This document shows, piece by piece, positions 23,165 through 34,179 of a stretch of DNA of 64,000 bases; within the stretch, counting starts at the first letter, position 1, and each line of letters begins with the position of its first letter. Source of the DNA: Deroplatys truncata (lineage: Eukaryota; Arthropoda; Insecta; Mantodea; Mantidae); NCBI GenBank assembly GCA_030765065.1, contig CM060990.1:277911341-277975340 (forward strand), given 5' to 3'. The notes under the pieces were generated by a model. It saw only the letters and a program-made list of their open reading frames with translations, had not been told where the DNA came from and made no database searches. The position numbers and the translations under genes were made by a program.

Positions 23165-24655
23165 GGGTCGAATTCATAGTCGTCGCTTATGTGAAAAGGA
23201 GATGCTTAAGCAATAAGTATTTTCTTCTGATAAGGAAACGCTTATTACCATTTGGTATACATACAGTACTTATATGCCCAGCGCTAACTGCTTACTTATT
23301 TCCGAAGCCATATGGCAACATGGTTCAGCTGTTTCACAGCCACTCGGATGCGCAAAGGAATGTGTAAACGAACATGCAGGTGACCACATAGTCAGTCACC
23401 ATTTTAATTTTCGTTGTTGTTTTGCTCACAACAGCTGTTGAGCATGTGGTAGAAGTCTGCGAGTTTTAAATGGTACATTTATTAATTAGTTAAGTTTAAT
23501 TTAAAATCAAGTACACTGTAAATTTAGTTATGGGTTTGTAGTAATAGTTGTACAGTTACATTAGTTAAATCGAAAACACGCCAAAAGGAAAACATTCCAG
23601 TGAGCAGGAAAGAAACCAACTAAAAGAGTTGGTGCTGAGATACAAAGACATCGTAGACTGTAGGAAATCGGACACTGTGTGATGTACTGGCCTTAAGTGA
23701 CATTCACTAGTGGACTGTTTTAAAACTGAAAAGCTGACTTTCTAGCGTAAAGTGTTAGTAGCTAGAAGTATTTACAATATGCACACTGTGTGTATGCATG
23801 CATGGAAGCAAATCACAAATCCAACTACTACTCCATCTAGCAGTCATCAGAAAACAAAGTACCCAATAATTTACAATGTTCGGCTTTACAGCTGTTTTAC
23901 ACGTGAAATCTGTAAACCTCTGTTCAAGAATTTGATAATCCAACGTATATTTGCGAATTAATGGTAAAGACGGTGACTTGTTAAGTGATACATTGTACTG
24001 TAGTGATTATGCAAAATAAGTAATTTGATCACGAAAAGCACTGCAGAGATGTACTTTATTTATTGCAGAAATATTTCTGCTTTTATTTTCAGGATTTTAT
24101 AAAATGATTCTGAATAAATACAGCGGAGTCTCGTTTTCTAGGGACCTAAGGACTTTGGACAACATAAATGGGAAAAGGTCTGAACAGAAAACATATGAAT
24201 AGTTTTATAGCACTGAGATTCTATACATTAATCTTTTCAAGCAAGCCTGCTCTCACGTTGTGACTTCATAACTTCTGTTTGTTAAGGTTACGTTGTTTAG
24301 CAGAGGCATTAAGATTATTACAACAGTGGCTTTGGTAAACCGATATCGCTTCTTAAATTCGACATCCCTATACGTTTCAAGTGAATTTGGCAAATCATGC
24401 AAATACGTTTATTAATGCGCAGTACAATTTCATTATGAGATTCCATATACTCCACAAAATCACTATTATCGTTAACCCTTGTTCTAGGCAGTTGATGCAA
24501 GATGGCATCGGCTCTCCTTATTGCATATTAGCGGAGGTCGGAGCTTCCTTATATGATTAAGCATTCCTTTATTCACCTGAAAGAGTAGCGTCTGTGTATT
24601 GAAAATCCCTGCTTAAGGACTTCCTTGAAATAAGCGATGACTATGAATTCGACCC
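23165..24655. mobile_element. Non-autonomous PIF/Harbinger-type element (long MITE)
   Basis: Terminal inverted repeats starting GGGTCGAATTCATAGTC match at 25 of 26 positions between the two ends. TTA is duplicated on both sides (23162-23164 and 24656-24658). The 1491-bp interior has no transposase or Myb-like ORF. Three-bp TTA/TAA duplications and GGG-starting TIRs are typical of PIF/Harbinger. It lies within the piggyBac transposase between the codons for IA and LIIL, and excision of the element plus one TTA restores that reading. It would need a Harbinger transposase in trans. Confidence 0.88.
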
Positions 24656-25349
24656 TTAATTATTTTGATGCCTCAAGTGCAAAAATTGCATATTCAATTT
24701 ACTGGAGCAAAAACCGATGCCTTGACACCCCAATTTTTCACGAAACAATGAGCAGGAAGAGATTCAAATTGATTTCGCATTTCTTACATTTTATGGATGA
24801 CAACAAAGGAAACCAAAGTGGTAAATTGAAAAAAAATTAGGCCTAACATACCACATTTCTCTTCAAAATTTTCAGAAACATTATCACCCTTATCAGGATA
24901 TTACTCTAGATGAAAGTCTAATGAAATTCAGGGGCTGTCTTCATTTGTGCAGTGCAATAGATCCAAATGAACAGGAGTTGGCATAAAAGTTTACAAAATT
25001 TGTAAATTTAGTTAAGGCTACTGCCTTTATTTCAAAATCTATGTAGGTGAAGATATATTTGATTCTAGTCTTCCTGCCACTACCAATGTAATGCTCAGTA
25101 GGTATGAACCATTGCTGAACTGAGGACACACATTATTTTTAGATTTGTATTTTATTTCAACCTTGGAACATACACATGTTATTGGAGACGTCAATTGATT
25201 ATATAGAATATTTACATAAAAGCTTATTAGTTATATTACATAACAATACTTCACAATAAATATAAGCTTAACAATATACATCTTCAATAATGAAAAATAA
25301 CATAGCTAAGTGCATGTATTAGGCCCACAGAACACGTTTTATTACAATA

Positions 25350-28061
25350 TTATCTTTGTAAATATTCCTCTACAGAATAAAAGCAGTTTTCATGCAAGTA
25401 TGTTTTTAATTTATTCTTAAAATGTTTTGGTGACTTAATTTGTTTAACTAGATTCGGTAGTTTATTGTACATGATGATTCCTTTGTAATTAAAGCTTCCC
25501 TCATATAAAGTTGTCTGGTGTGATTGAATTGCCAGTTTGTCTTTATTGCGAGTATGGTGGTGATGCATGTCAGAATTTGTTTGAAACTGATTTATGTTAG
25601 ATTGAACGTATGACAATATTTCATATATATACATTGAGGGCAAGGGTAGAATGTGCATTTTTTTAAATATTGGTCTACAGCTGCTTGTTGATGGCTTCCT
25701 TGCCATGAGCCTTAGTACTTGCTTTTGAAGTTTAAAAATGTCTGTACTCTTTGCCAAGTTTCCCCAAAACATGACCCCATATAATAGAAATGAGTGAAAA
25801 TATGCATAGTACAGTACCCTCAGAGATTCCAAACTTAATTTCCCAACTACTGTTCTAATAGCAAAACAAATTTTGCTCAGCTTTTGCTTCAGAAAATCAG
25901 TGTGCGAATGTCATTTCACATGCTCATCTATATGTATTCCAAGAAATTTTGTGGAATGTGAACAGATAATAAATTTGTTCCCAAGCTGTACTGTATGTTT
26001 GTCTAATTTGTTATTTTTTGCATGGTGAAACAGCATTGCCACTGTTTTGTCTGCATTCACTATGAGTTTATTATTTTCAAACCACTCTAAGATGTGGTTG
26101 AATGTGCTGATAGTATTTTTTTGTAAGTCAGTTGCAGTTTTTCCTTTAATTAGCAGGCTTGTGTCATCAGCATATAGTATTGTACTGGCATTATTTATTT
26201 CATTAGCTAGATCGTGAATATATACTGAGAATAGAATTGGCCCCAGAATTGAACCTTGTGGTACACCCAATTTAACATTCTTTTCTTTGGAATAGTAGCA
26301 TTTTATAGAGTTAGAATCATTGTCTTTATGTATTATTTGCACTTTTTGCCTCCGATTACTTAAATATGATTTAATCCAATTTAGAGCTACCCCTCTTATT
26401 CCCAATGTTTGTAATTTATGCAGCAGTATATTGTAATCTACCAAATCAAAAGCTTTAGACAGGTCTATGAAAAGCCCCATAACCAATTCCTTACTGTCAA
26501 CTGCTTCATAGACTCTGGTGATAAAATCTGTCATCGCAGTTATGGTTGATTTCCCTTGTTGAAATCCATGCTGTTCAGTTGGCATCAGGTCATATTTATT
26601 AAAGAATTTATACAGTTTTTTGTGCATGACTTTTTCTATTATTTTAGAAAATACGGAAAGTAATGACACAGGTCTGTAATTTTTTACCTCCTGTTCTGAA
26701 CCGTTTTTAAATACTGGTTTGACTATTGCTAACTTCAATAGATCAGGAAATTCTCCTGTACTAAAGGATAGGTTAATTATATGGCATAATGGCTGCAAGA
26801 GATCTTTACAGCATCCTTTTAATAACATATCTGACACTTCGTCAAATCCTGTAGAGTGCTTATTCTTGAGTTTCTTAATAATGTGTGTTATTTCATCTAC
26901 TGTTGTGGGTGACAGAAATATTGTACTTGCAATTCTATGTCCAATTGAAGGATGTGTGTTTATGTTGTTTTTACTTTTGTGTACTAATAAATTTTCTGCT
27001 AAGCTTGTATAATAATTATTAAATATATTTGCTACCTCTGAGGGTTCAGAAGCATTGCCTTGTTTTACTATTTTACTTAGAAGCCTCAGTTTTCTTCCAG
27101 AAATTTGTATTCCCTTTGAGACCCAGTTGTTTGACTTGTTTTTTACCTTAACTGTTTGTCTGGGGGCTGCAATATTTAAATAGTGATTGAAGGTGCTGGA
27201 GAATTCTGAGTAGGCATCATTTACTGAATTACAATTTAATACATATTCCCATGATTTATTCCCTAAAAGATAATTTAAATAGTCAGTATTATCACTGTTA
27301 AGAACCCTTCCCGTCTTATGCCATGTATGGTTTTCCTGTTTACAAGGTGAGAGACAGAATATTTCCAAAATTTGTGCATTGTGGTCAGAAAATCCCATGT
27401 CGTAATTGTTCACCTTGAAGTCCCAAAGCTTAATGTTTAATATGACCTGATCCAGAATAGACTTGCACCCATTCTTTATTCGTGTGGGCTCTTTCATTAC
27501 TGGGGATAGACCGTATGATCTCAACATTGTACATAATGTATTGCCATGTTGGCTATTTATATCTATATTCAGATCTCCCAATATTACAATATGTTTACCT
27601 TTTTTTTGCAGCTTATATATAACACGATCTAGCTTATCAATCAAAATGTTTATATCACTGCTAGGGTTTCTGTATATGCACATTATAATTATTTTCAAGT
27701 TATCCATTTCTATCACACTAATCTCAAAATGTTCTTCTACAGATATCTCTTCACACTGTATTACAGTTTTTACATCTAAGTTGGATTTTACAAAAATACA
27801 TGACCCTCCTCCCCTTTTGTTAGCCCTACAGTAGCTAGAAACTAATGAAAATTTAGGTATGTTTGTACAGCTTATATCTGTCCCTCTTAACCAGTGCTCT
27901 GTGAGACATAATACATCCACATCTTTAAGTTCATCTAGCAATAATGCCTCCAGGGGAATTAGTTTGTTAAACAGGCTTTGTGCATTATGATGTAAGATTT
28001 TTAATGGTTTTTTTCTCCTCGTTTGATCTATAAGAGTGGTGACAATCTGCTTCTTTTGCTA
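25350..28061 (-). pseudogene. LINE ORF2: APE endonuclease and reverse transcriptase, one nonsense codon
   Basis: The open frame runs from about 28061; the first clear motif is ILHHNAQSLFNK, the Asn motif of APE nucleases. Then come LTEHWL (catalytic Glu), RGGGSCIFV, ILGDLNIDI and SDHNAQIL (Asp/His), completing the endonuclease (to about residue 210). The RT follows: NYRPVSLLSVFSKIIEK, QHGFQQGKST, FIDLSKAFD, GVPQGSILGPILF, ILYADD and LGIHIDEHV. At 25911-25913 the frame hits TGA; the reading continues in the same frame into HSHTDFLKQKL and the conserved C-terminal region, so a Trp codon (TGG) probably became TGA. It ends CFYSVEEYL. This protein nicks the target and reverse-transcribes the element RNA. 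The start codon is uncertain. Confidence 0.88.
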
Positions 28062-28130
28062 TTACTGTGGTATTTGGTATGTTTCTGAATCTGTTAGGCT
28101 TTGGTTTCCCTGCATCCACCTCGCTTTGCA

Positions 28131-29283
28131 TTAGTTTTTCTGAAAGACTGAACTTATTGCATTGCATATCAGTTCCCCAAATTTGTGTGACCCTCTCCTA
28201 TTCAAATGAACACCATCCCTCCCAAAGTCCTGTGCATTTAACCACAGGTTGCCATCAACCATCAAACAATTTGTTGTGGCACACATCCAGTCTAGTTCCT
28301 GATTGAGTCTTATCATTTTCCCCTTGCTCACATCATACCTGCTTAAAATGCCACTTATGATGATCTTGGTCTTCTTTGACTGATTCCTAATGCTGTGCAC
28401 TAGGTCCATCATTTCGCCCATGATTTCTTCAGCCATTCGTCCTTGTCGAATATTATTTGTTCCAGCATGCAATAACACTACTTCCGGCTTCGTTACTTTT
28501 AAGTTCATTTGTTCCACTTTGTGTTGTAGTTCATTTATTTTTATGCCTGGAAAACAGCTTACCTCGTATCCTTTGTTTTTGCATGCTTCCCCGGAAAACT
28601 TTAGCATTGAGTCCCCTATCACTAGCACACGGTTTTTGTTCGTGATTTTCTTGCACTCCAAATTAGTTGAATTCCCATTTGGCACTTCATTAATCTCTTC
28701 TCTTTTTCCATTCAGAACTTCGAACCTGTTGCTGGTAGCAATATTCGCCGTTTCTCGAGTCGAGCATTGATCGTGAGATCGTTCTTTTATGTTGCCAGAT
28801 TTGGCTTCCTTCCATGGTCCTCCGTCGATTTCCTTTTTTAGAGCTGCATTTTCTCTTTCTAAGGCGCTAATTTTGTTAACTGCCACCTGTAGATCTCTGT
28901 TAAGCATGTTGATTACAACTTGTAGTGATGCTATTGTTTCGCTATCGCGTGGCGTACTGTCTGCCGATAGCGTGGCCATGGAATTGCAGTTTAACAAGCT
29001 GGATTTCTTCGAATGTTTCCCTTTTCCGATGTCACTTTTATTTTCACTTGTTTCCTGGTCATTGCCATTATAATAGAGCTTCTCTGGTTGATGAGCTGTG
29101 CCCGTCTTCCCATTATTTAGTGTCCCTATTGTTTCCCTATCACGTGGCATCCTGTCTGGCGATAGCGTGTCCATGGAACTGCAATTTAACAAGTTGAATT
29201 CCTTCGAGTGTTTTCCCTTTCCGGTGTCACTATCATTTTCGCTTGTTTCCTGGTCGTTATTACTATAATAGAACCCCTCTGAT
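28131..29283 (-). CDS. LINE ORF1 with coiled coil and SGNH esterase domain (5' truncated)
   Basis: The minus-strand frame is open from beyond the element's 5' border to 28131; the first approximately 17 codons of the longest open frame (starting at 29333) are antisense piggyBac sequence. Order: two 65-residue direct repeats (each with NDQETSEN, GKGKHSK, RDxETI), a leucine-rich coiled coil (LNRDLQVAVNKISALEREN), a linker, then an SGNH hydrolase domain. The domain has RVLVIGDSMLKF (Ser nucleophile), PGIKINEL, LLHAGTNNIRQG and GRDGVHLNRRG (Asp/His). All four consensus blocks are present. Esterase-type ORF1 proteins are known from CR1/L2-group LINEs, where they bind RNA or lipid; the substrate is unknown. 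ORF1 and ORF2 are about 70 bp apart. Confidence 0.85.
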
Positions 29284-30684
29284 ATGGGCTGTGCAACCTG
29301 ATAGAAAAGATATGCCATGTGATATCTGCACAAATAAACTGAAACATGGGGAGCATGAAATATGGAGTGCCAGAAATATCCTATGTGTGAAGTGGAGAGA
29401 TAATAAGGACCTTTATTTTCTCTCCACTAAACACAAATCAATTGACATCATTGAAATGGGGAAGCTGAGAAGAAAACGAGACCAAACATCAAAAGAGAAG
29501 GTCAAGAAACCTAAATGTTCCCTTGAATACCAGAAGGGGATGGGAGATGTTGATTTACAGCACCAAGTGACAGCTCTTGTTTCCCATCATGCAACACACA
29601 GTGAAGGGGCATAGAAAAATATTTTTCTATCTTCTGGACATGTGTATGTTCAACTCCTTTGTTTATTACAAGATTACATGAAAGAAAATGAGCTATATAG
29701 ACTTTAGAACAAGCATTGCGCAGCAGCTCCTGGAGTCTGTGCAGCTGCCAGAGTATTAAGCTCGAGGCTGACCTCCTTTCAGCACAACCCCTATGAGACT
29801 ACAGGCAAATTCATGGGCTCACTTTCTTATGCATATTCCCTCCACCAAAAAGTGTGCCGTATGCCACAGCAGGGGCAAATGAAGTAGAAGTATGTGGCAA
29901 TGTATAAAGTGTTTTGTTGCTCTTCATTTAAGGGATTGTTTTGAGGTATATCGCACACAACAGCAGTACTAGGACAATGACACTGTTGAGTTTACACTTT
30001 TAACATTGTGCACGCAAATTTTCAGCAATAAATGCTTATTGGTTGATTTTAAATGATTTTTTAAGAATTAAGCTGTTACCACCCTCACTGCTAGAGGATT
30101 TAAATCTGATTTCTTGGTTAGTTGAATAGGCATTTAAATACGACGTGATTGGGTTAATGAGAAATTAAAATCACATTTGTAAATGTTTAGTGGAGACATA
30201 AAAGGCATAAAGTAAACTATGCGTTTTAAATTAATATAGGTTAAAGCAACAGAGGAAAATAACAATTTGGTACAGGTTAAAGCATAACACAAAAAAGAGA
30301 AATTTATACTGATGCAAACCCCAAACAATAAAAGAAAAATACACAAAATTAAATTAAACAATGCAAGTTCATGAACCATTAAGACTGTTGAATGAAATCA
30401 TAGAACATACCTAAACATTTTGTTCTGACATTTGTGCTCTACTTGATTTATAATTAAACTGTATTAACGGAAAGTTCTTCAACATCTATGCTATTAGTTT
30501 GACGCAAAAATAAAAATACATTGCAGAACTGCTTGGCAAACTCCACATACTTGAGCTTAACAGTTAATAGCATTTACAGGCAGTCTACATCTTTATTTTT
30601 CTGCATAAAAGCTCATCAACCTCTTGGCAAAAATAAAATAACATTTTTGGCATTTTCTTCCATGTGAATGCCAAACCTTTCTTC

Positions 30685-30885
30685 TATTTATTTATATGTG
30701 GACACTCCTTAACTACTATGGTTCTTAGCATCCCATTCTGTATTGGGCTTGAAAGACTATAAATTTTACTCAGAGGTCTCTTATGAGGCTCGAAGTTCTT
30801 TTGCATACTGTACATGACACAGTACCATTAGCTTTACTTCCCTTCCAAAGGAAGCCATGGTAAGGAACTTATGAATATCATCCAT
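30685..30885 (-). mobile_element. SINE type A fragment, lacking its tRNA head
   Basis: About 200 bp with clear similarity to the body of the SINE at 35592-35886: shared CTT(A/G)G(C/T)(A/G)TCCCATTC, GAAAGAC, TTnTACTCAGAGG or TTGCTCAGAGG, and GGAAGCCATG(G/C)TAAGGA. The tRNA-like promoter end present in the other copy is missing here. More diverged, hence older. Confidence 0.7.
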
Positions 30886-31219
30886 AAAAACGTTCATACT
30901 GCTCTTTACAATTTTATTTGAAGAAGGTACCATGAATTGCAACTCATTTCGCATTTAAATAGCATTTTAGTATAATTTACATTTTATCGCATTTTCAAAA
31001 CACATTAAAATGTGGCTACAGGTCATAAAAAATGAAAATACAGAAGTACAAATCTTTATGAGCATTTTGCACTATATCGCACTTGCAAAAAATCATCATC
31101 CCTAATGATAACCCAGATCCTACAACCTCAAGGAAAAATTATCTTCCAAAATACTATGATCTGGTATGTGAAAAAGCACAATTAAAAATATTTTCTATAT
31201 AATCTATTTATTATATATA

Positions 31220-32508
31220 CGAGGGTCATTTCGAAAGTCCTGCACATGGTGCATGTGCGACGTTATGGTGGCGTGATCAAGTTGAAATTTATGTCAGTTG
31301 TGAGTCAGACTTTAGACTTGATGGTTGTGTATGTGTTTGTTGGTTCGTGTGGCTGTATTGTGAGTCATTCAGTTTTAAAATGGAAGCTGAAACTGAGTCA
31401 GGTCGGATTACACGTGGTGACCAGCATTCCTACATCAAAATTGAATCCCTGCATGGAAAGAACTCAACTGAAATTTACAATGCTTTGAGAGAGGTGTGAG
31501 GGAATAATGTAGTGGATTGTAGCACAGTATTACGGTGGTCTGCTCATTTCCTTGAAGATTGGGTAAGCATTGAGGACAACCCAAGAAATCAACTGCAACA
31601 GACTACACCACTCAGATTATTGTTAATGACATTTTCAGAGAGGATCAACAACAAACATGTGAGGAAATTGCATATGAGGCCAGAATGCCTGTTACTTCAA
31701 TATACAGAATCATTACTGAAAAGTTAAAGTTGAGAAAAGCTGCTGCCAGATGGGTTCCACATGATATGAGTGAAGAGCAGAAAGCAGGTTGCAAAAGAAT
31801 TGCAGAAGAATTGCTTCAACATTATCGAACAGGAGGAGATCAGTTTCTAAAAATGCACTTGATGAAGCCTGGATGCGAGATTTTGAGCCAGAACTGAGTC
31901 TCGGTCATCACAATGGGAAAGTTCTGACTCTCCACGCCAGAAAAAATTCAGCTGCCAACAATCAAAAGTGAAACTGATGATCTTTGCATATGACATGAAT
32001 GGAGCCATAGCTACAAGTGTGCCCCAGGGGACGTCTGTAACAGGTGCATACTACAAGCTGTTTCTGCAAAATGTTTTGCGCCCAAATATTTGTCAAAGAA
32101 GGCCTGACATACTTGCAGCTGGTGTCCTCATTTTGCACGATAATGCAAGACTGCATATTGCCCTACCATTGAGAGAAATGCTCAACAAATATGGATGGGA
32201 AATACTTCTCCACCCATCATACAGTCCTGATATGAACACACCAGACTGATTTGTTTTCCAAATTGAAGGAACCACTCCGTGGAAAACGTTTTGATACAAC
32301 TGATGAAGCTTCCAGTGAGGTGAACCGAGTAATCAGAGAGCTCAACAGTGAAGGTGCCCTATCCAGAATACAGAATTTGCCAAAACATTGGGAAGCTGTC
32401 ATAAGCAAGAATGGAGATTATATTGAAGGCCTGTAAAGGTGTTTTGTAAAATAAATTATTTTCTTTACTTCTATCTTACAGTGTGCAGAACTTTTTAAAT
32501 GGCCCTTG
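31220..32508 (+). mobile_element. mariner DNA transposon, inactive
   Basis: TIRs of about 28 bp: the left begins CGAGGGTCATTTCGAAAGT; the right, read inward, begins CAAGGGCCATTTAAAAAGT; both continue into CTGCACA. TA lies outside each end (31218-31219 and 32509-32510). The 1289-bp length is normal for mariner. Confidence 0.9.
31381..32436 (+). pseudogene. mariner transposase, degraded
   Basis: Frames in order: N-terminal HTH with HSYIKIESLHGKNSTEIYN and CSTVLRWSAHF, then ITEKLKLRKAAARWVPH and EQKAGCKRIAEELL. First catalytic motif: LDEAWMRDFEPEL (Asp kept). Then MIFAYDMNGAI, GTSVTGAYYKLFLQNVL, and VLILHDNARLH with the second Asp. Third: SPDMNTPD, the final Asp kept but followed directly by TGA. 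C-terminus: KLKEPLRGKRF, HWEAVISKNGDYIEGL. Classical DD34D layout. Several frameshifts and the stop show it is dead. Active relatives cut and paste at TA. Confidence 0.88.
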
Positions 32509-34179
32509 TATAATATAATTAATGTTATTTGAAACTACTTAAAATGTAATTTTGTAAATGCAGGTAAAGTTGCTACACTGGCATCAATATTGCACAATAA
32601 GATTATTTTACCAGGCAGATTTTAAATGAAATTGGAAATGGCATGGGGAATTCAAATGTATGGGCTTCTGTTGATGAAACTAATGACTATGGGCTAATAT
32701 ATCGCAAACTTCATAATTGGGAAACTAAGTGAGGGTGGACCAGGTGAACCTCATTTTGTATGCTGTGAAGTTTTGCAGAAACAAACCATTCCACAACTGC
32801 AAACTTCTTCAAAGAAATGTGTGAATAGTGGAATTTTTTTTTTGAATTCATAATAAAAATACTGTATGCTGTATTACAAAGTGTAACTATAATTTTGATA
32901 TCTTAATTAATATTTTAGGAATTTTGTGTCCAAAAAATTTAAATGAGGAAAGGGTCCTCTTGTTGTTCACTAATACCCCATACATTGTGAAGGCTGGAAA
33001 AGCAATTAAGATCTTTTACCGTAGTATGAAGCATGTGACATGTTTAGCTCATGCACTGCATTGTGTGGAGGAAACCATACATCTCAAAAGTGACGATATG
33101 AATGCCTTGATATCCTCTAGATACATAAATATGGAAATGCATAAAATGTGTTTAAAAAATAGGTTAAATTAATGCATACACTGACATTATTCTCATATTA
33201 ACCCTCTGCTGGTGAAATGTATTTGAGATACATCTTCCCGCATTTTTCAACATGCAGATGCAACATTTATGCAAAGTGGCTGTAACTCATTTTAGTTCCT
33301 AAACCACATTATAGCACTTTGTGGTTCAGTATTGGACAGTTGTCTTTTGTTTTTCTTTTCTTTCTTTCTTTTCTTTTCTTTTCCTTTCTTTTCTAAGCAA
33401 AGATATCTGTGATATACATTGTGCCTGCTCATGTACCTCATTGTTTTTGTAGGCTTCTTTTCTATCATTAACATTTTTATACAGATAGTGTCAAAGAAAC
33501 AAAGAACTGTTTAATATGTGTAATCCTAACAACTTACTGAAGGCCCTGGCAATACTGCGGGATGAAAATGAAGACAATAATGAAGATTTTCTTGATGAAA
33601 GTAACAGAGATTATGAAGCTACGACAGAAGCTCATGAGGAGAATTCTCATTCCTCTCAAAATGACACAGATGAAAACACTTGACACCACAGATGTGTCAC
33701 TAAATGGAAAAAAATGAGACCTCTGCAGCAGAGAAGAACTAGATCACAGAATTTGCTTACCATAGAATGGGATAAAAAGTTGGAAAGTTTTATGAGACCA
33801 TGGGATAAACTGTATGCAAACTAAATGCATATACCAAAGGTTATAGATGAGTATCAATGATTACCTTTGACATTTAGCTGCTTTTAGGTTGTCTGAGTTG
33901 GCTGCCATGCAGTCAGCTGACAGGACCTCCAGTTTTGCTTCTTTGGTGAATTTTGATATTGAAATAATCTTCTCTGTATCTGTGGATCTATTAAAGCTTA
34001 GGATAAAAGGTACACATTTTATTTGTGGTTTATGTGTACGCTAACTATGCTGAAGTGCGCTTTTTGAACATTTCTGACAATTACATGTAATCCAAAAATG
34101 CCCTTCACCGTTGTGCCAATCATCGCAGATTTTGGGGTCAATAGGATTACCATACCCAGAGATTATAAAGCAGATCCTC

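Larger units (their letters stand above)
25198..29284 (-). mobile_element. CR1/L2-group LINE, nearly intact, inserted in piggyBac copy 1
   Basis: Minus-strand element of about 4.1 kb with ORF1 (SGNH esterase type) followed by ORF2 (APE endonuclease plus RT). Its limits are set by where the piggyBac reading stops (about 25197, THVIG) and resumes (about 29290, VQPDRK). ORF1 lacks a start codon of its own inside the element, so the copy is probably 5' truncated. No clear target duplication or long A tail is visible. Only one inactivating codon was seen in ORF2, so the copy is young. Confidence 0.82.
22655..29760 (+). pseudogene. piggyBac transposase, three separated segments
   Basis: Segment 1 (22655-23164): Ser/Asp/Glu-rich N-terminus, then a frameshifted stretch ending WFNTMADEIRAFIA. 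Segment 2 (24656-25197): LIILM, then in other frames YWSKNRCLDTPIFHETMSR and RFKLISHFLHF, a DESL-like position, and GHTLFLDLYFIS, where DNFYTS is usual. Segment 3 (about 29290-29760): DRKDMP, VKWRDNKDLYFLSTKH, KKPKCSLEYQKGMGDVD (the family's DYNK.MGGVD) and further degraded text. This is the DDE_Tnp_1_7 family, which cuts and precisely rejoins TTAA sites. Internal stops and frameshifts exist independently of the two insertions, so the gene was probably already decaying or decayed afterwards. Confidence 0.8.
22390..30153 (+). mobile_element. piggyBac-like transposon copy 1, split by two later insertions
   Basis: The left end starts CCCATTCGTATT; the right end read inward starts CCCAATCACG then TCGTATT. 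Both are flanked by TTAA. Transposase pieces appear in order on the plus strand: acidic N-terminus (22655), DEIRAFIA (to 23164), then LIILM (from 24656), then the catalytic core up to about 25197, then the C-terminal third from about 29285. Removing the MITE (23165-24655) and the LINE (about 25198-29284) leaves about 2.2 kb, normal for piggyBac. The right TIR is imperfect, so that boundary is less sure than the left. Confidence 0.78.
31095..33172 (+). pseudogene. hAT-like (CGGBP1/DUF659-type) gene relic, 3' part, split by a mariner
   Basis: About 31110-31190 reads DPTTSRKNYLPKYYDLVCEK, the motif that follows NPxFxxFLxKYT in this family. After the mariner (31220-32508) the reading resumes at about 32600 with GNSNVWASVDETNDYG, GGPGEPHFVCCEVLQK, and then 32924-33172: ERVLLLFTNTPYIVKAGKAI and MKHVTCLAHALHCVEE. 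These are hallmarks of the hAT-derived DUF659/CGGBP1-like proteins. Together with 21745-22260 it makes one colinear but interrupted relic. Stops and frameshifts are frequent. Confidence 0.62.

Noticed and set aside
28457..29197. Several plus-strand frames opposite the LINE ORF1
   Set aside because: Shadows of the minus-strand ORF1, which has clear SGNH motifs.
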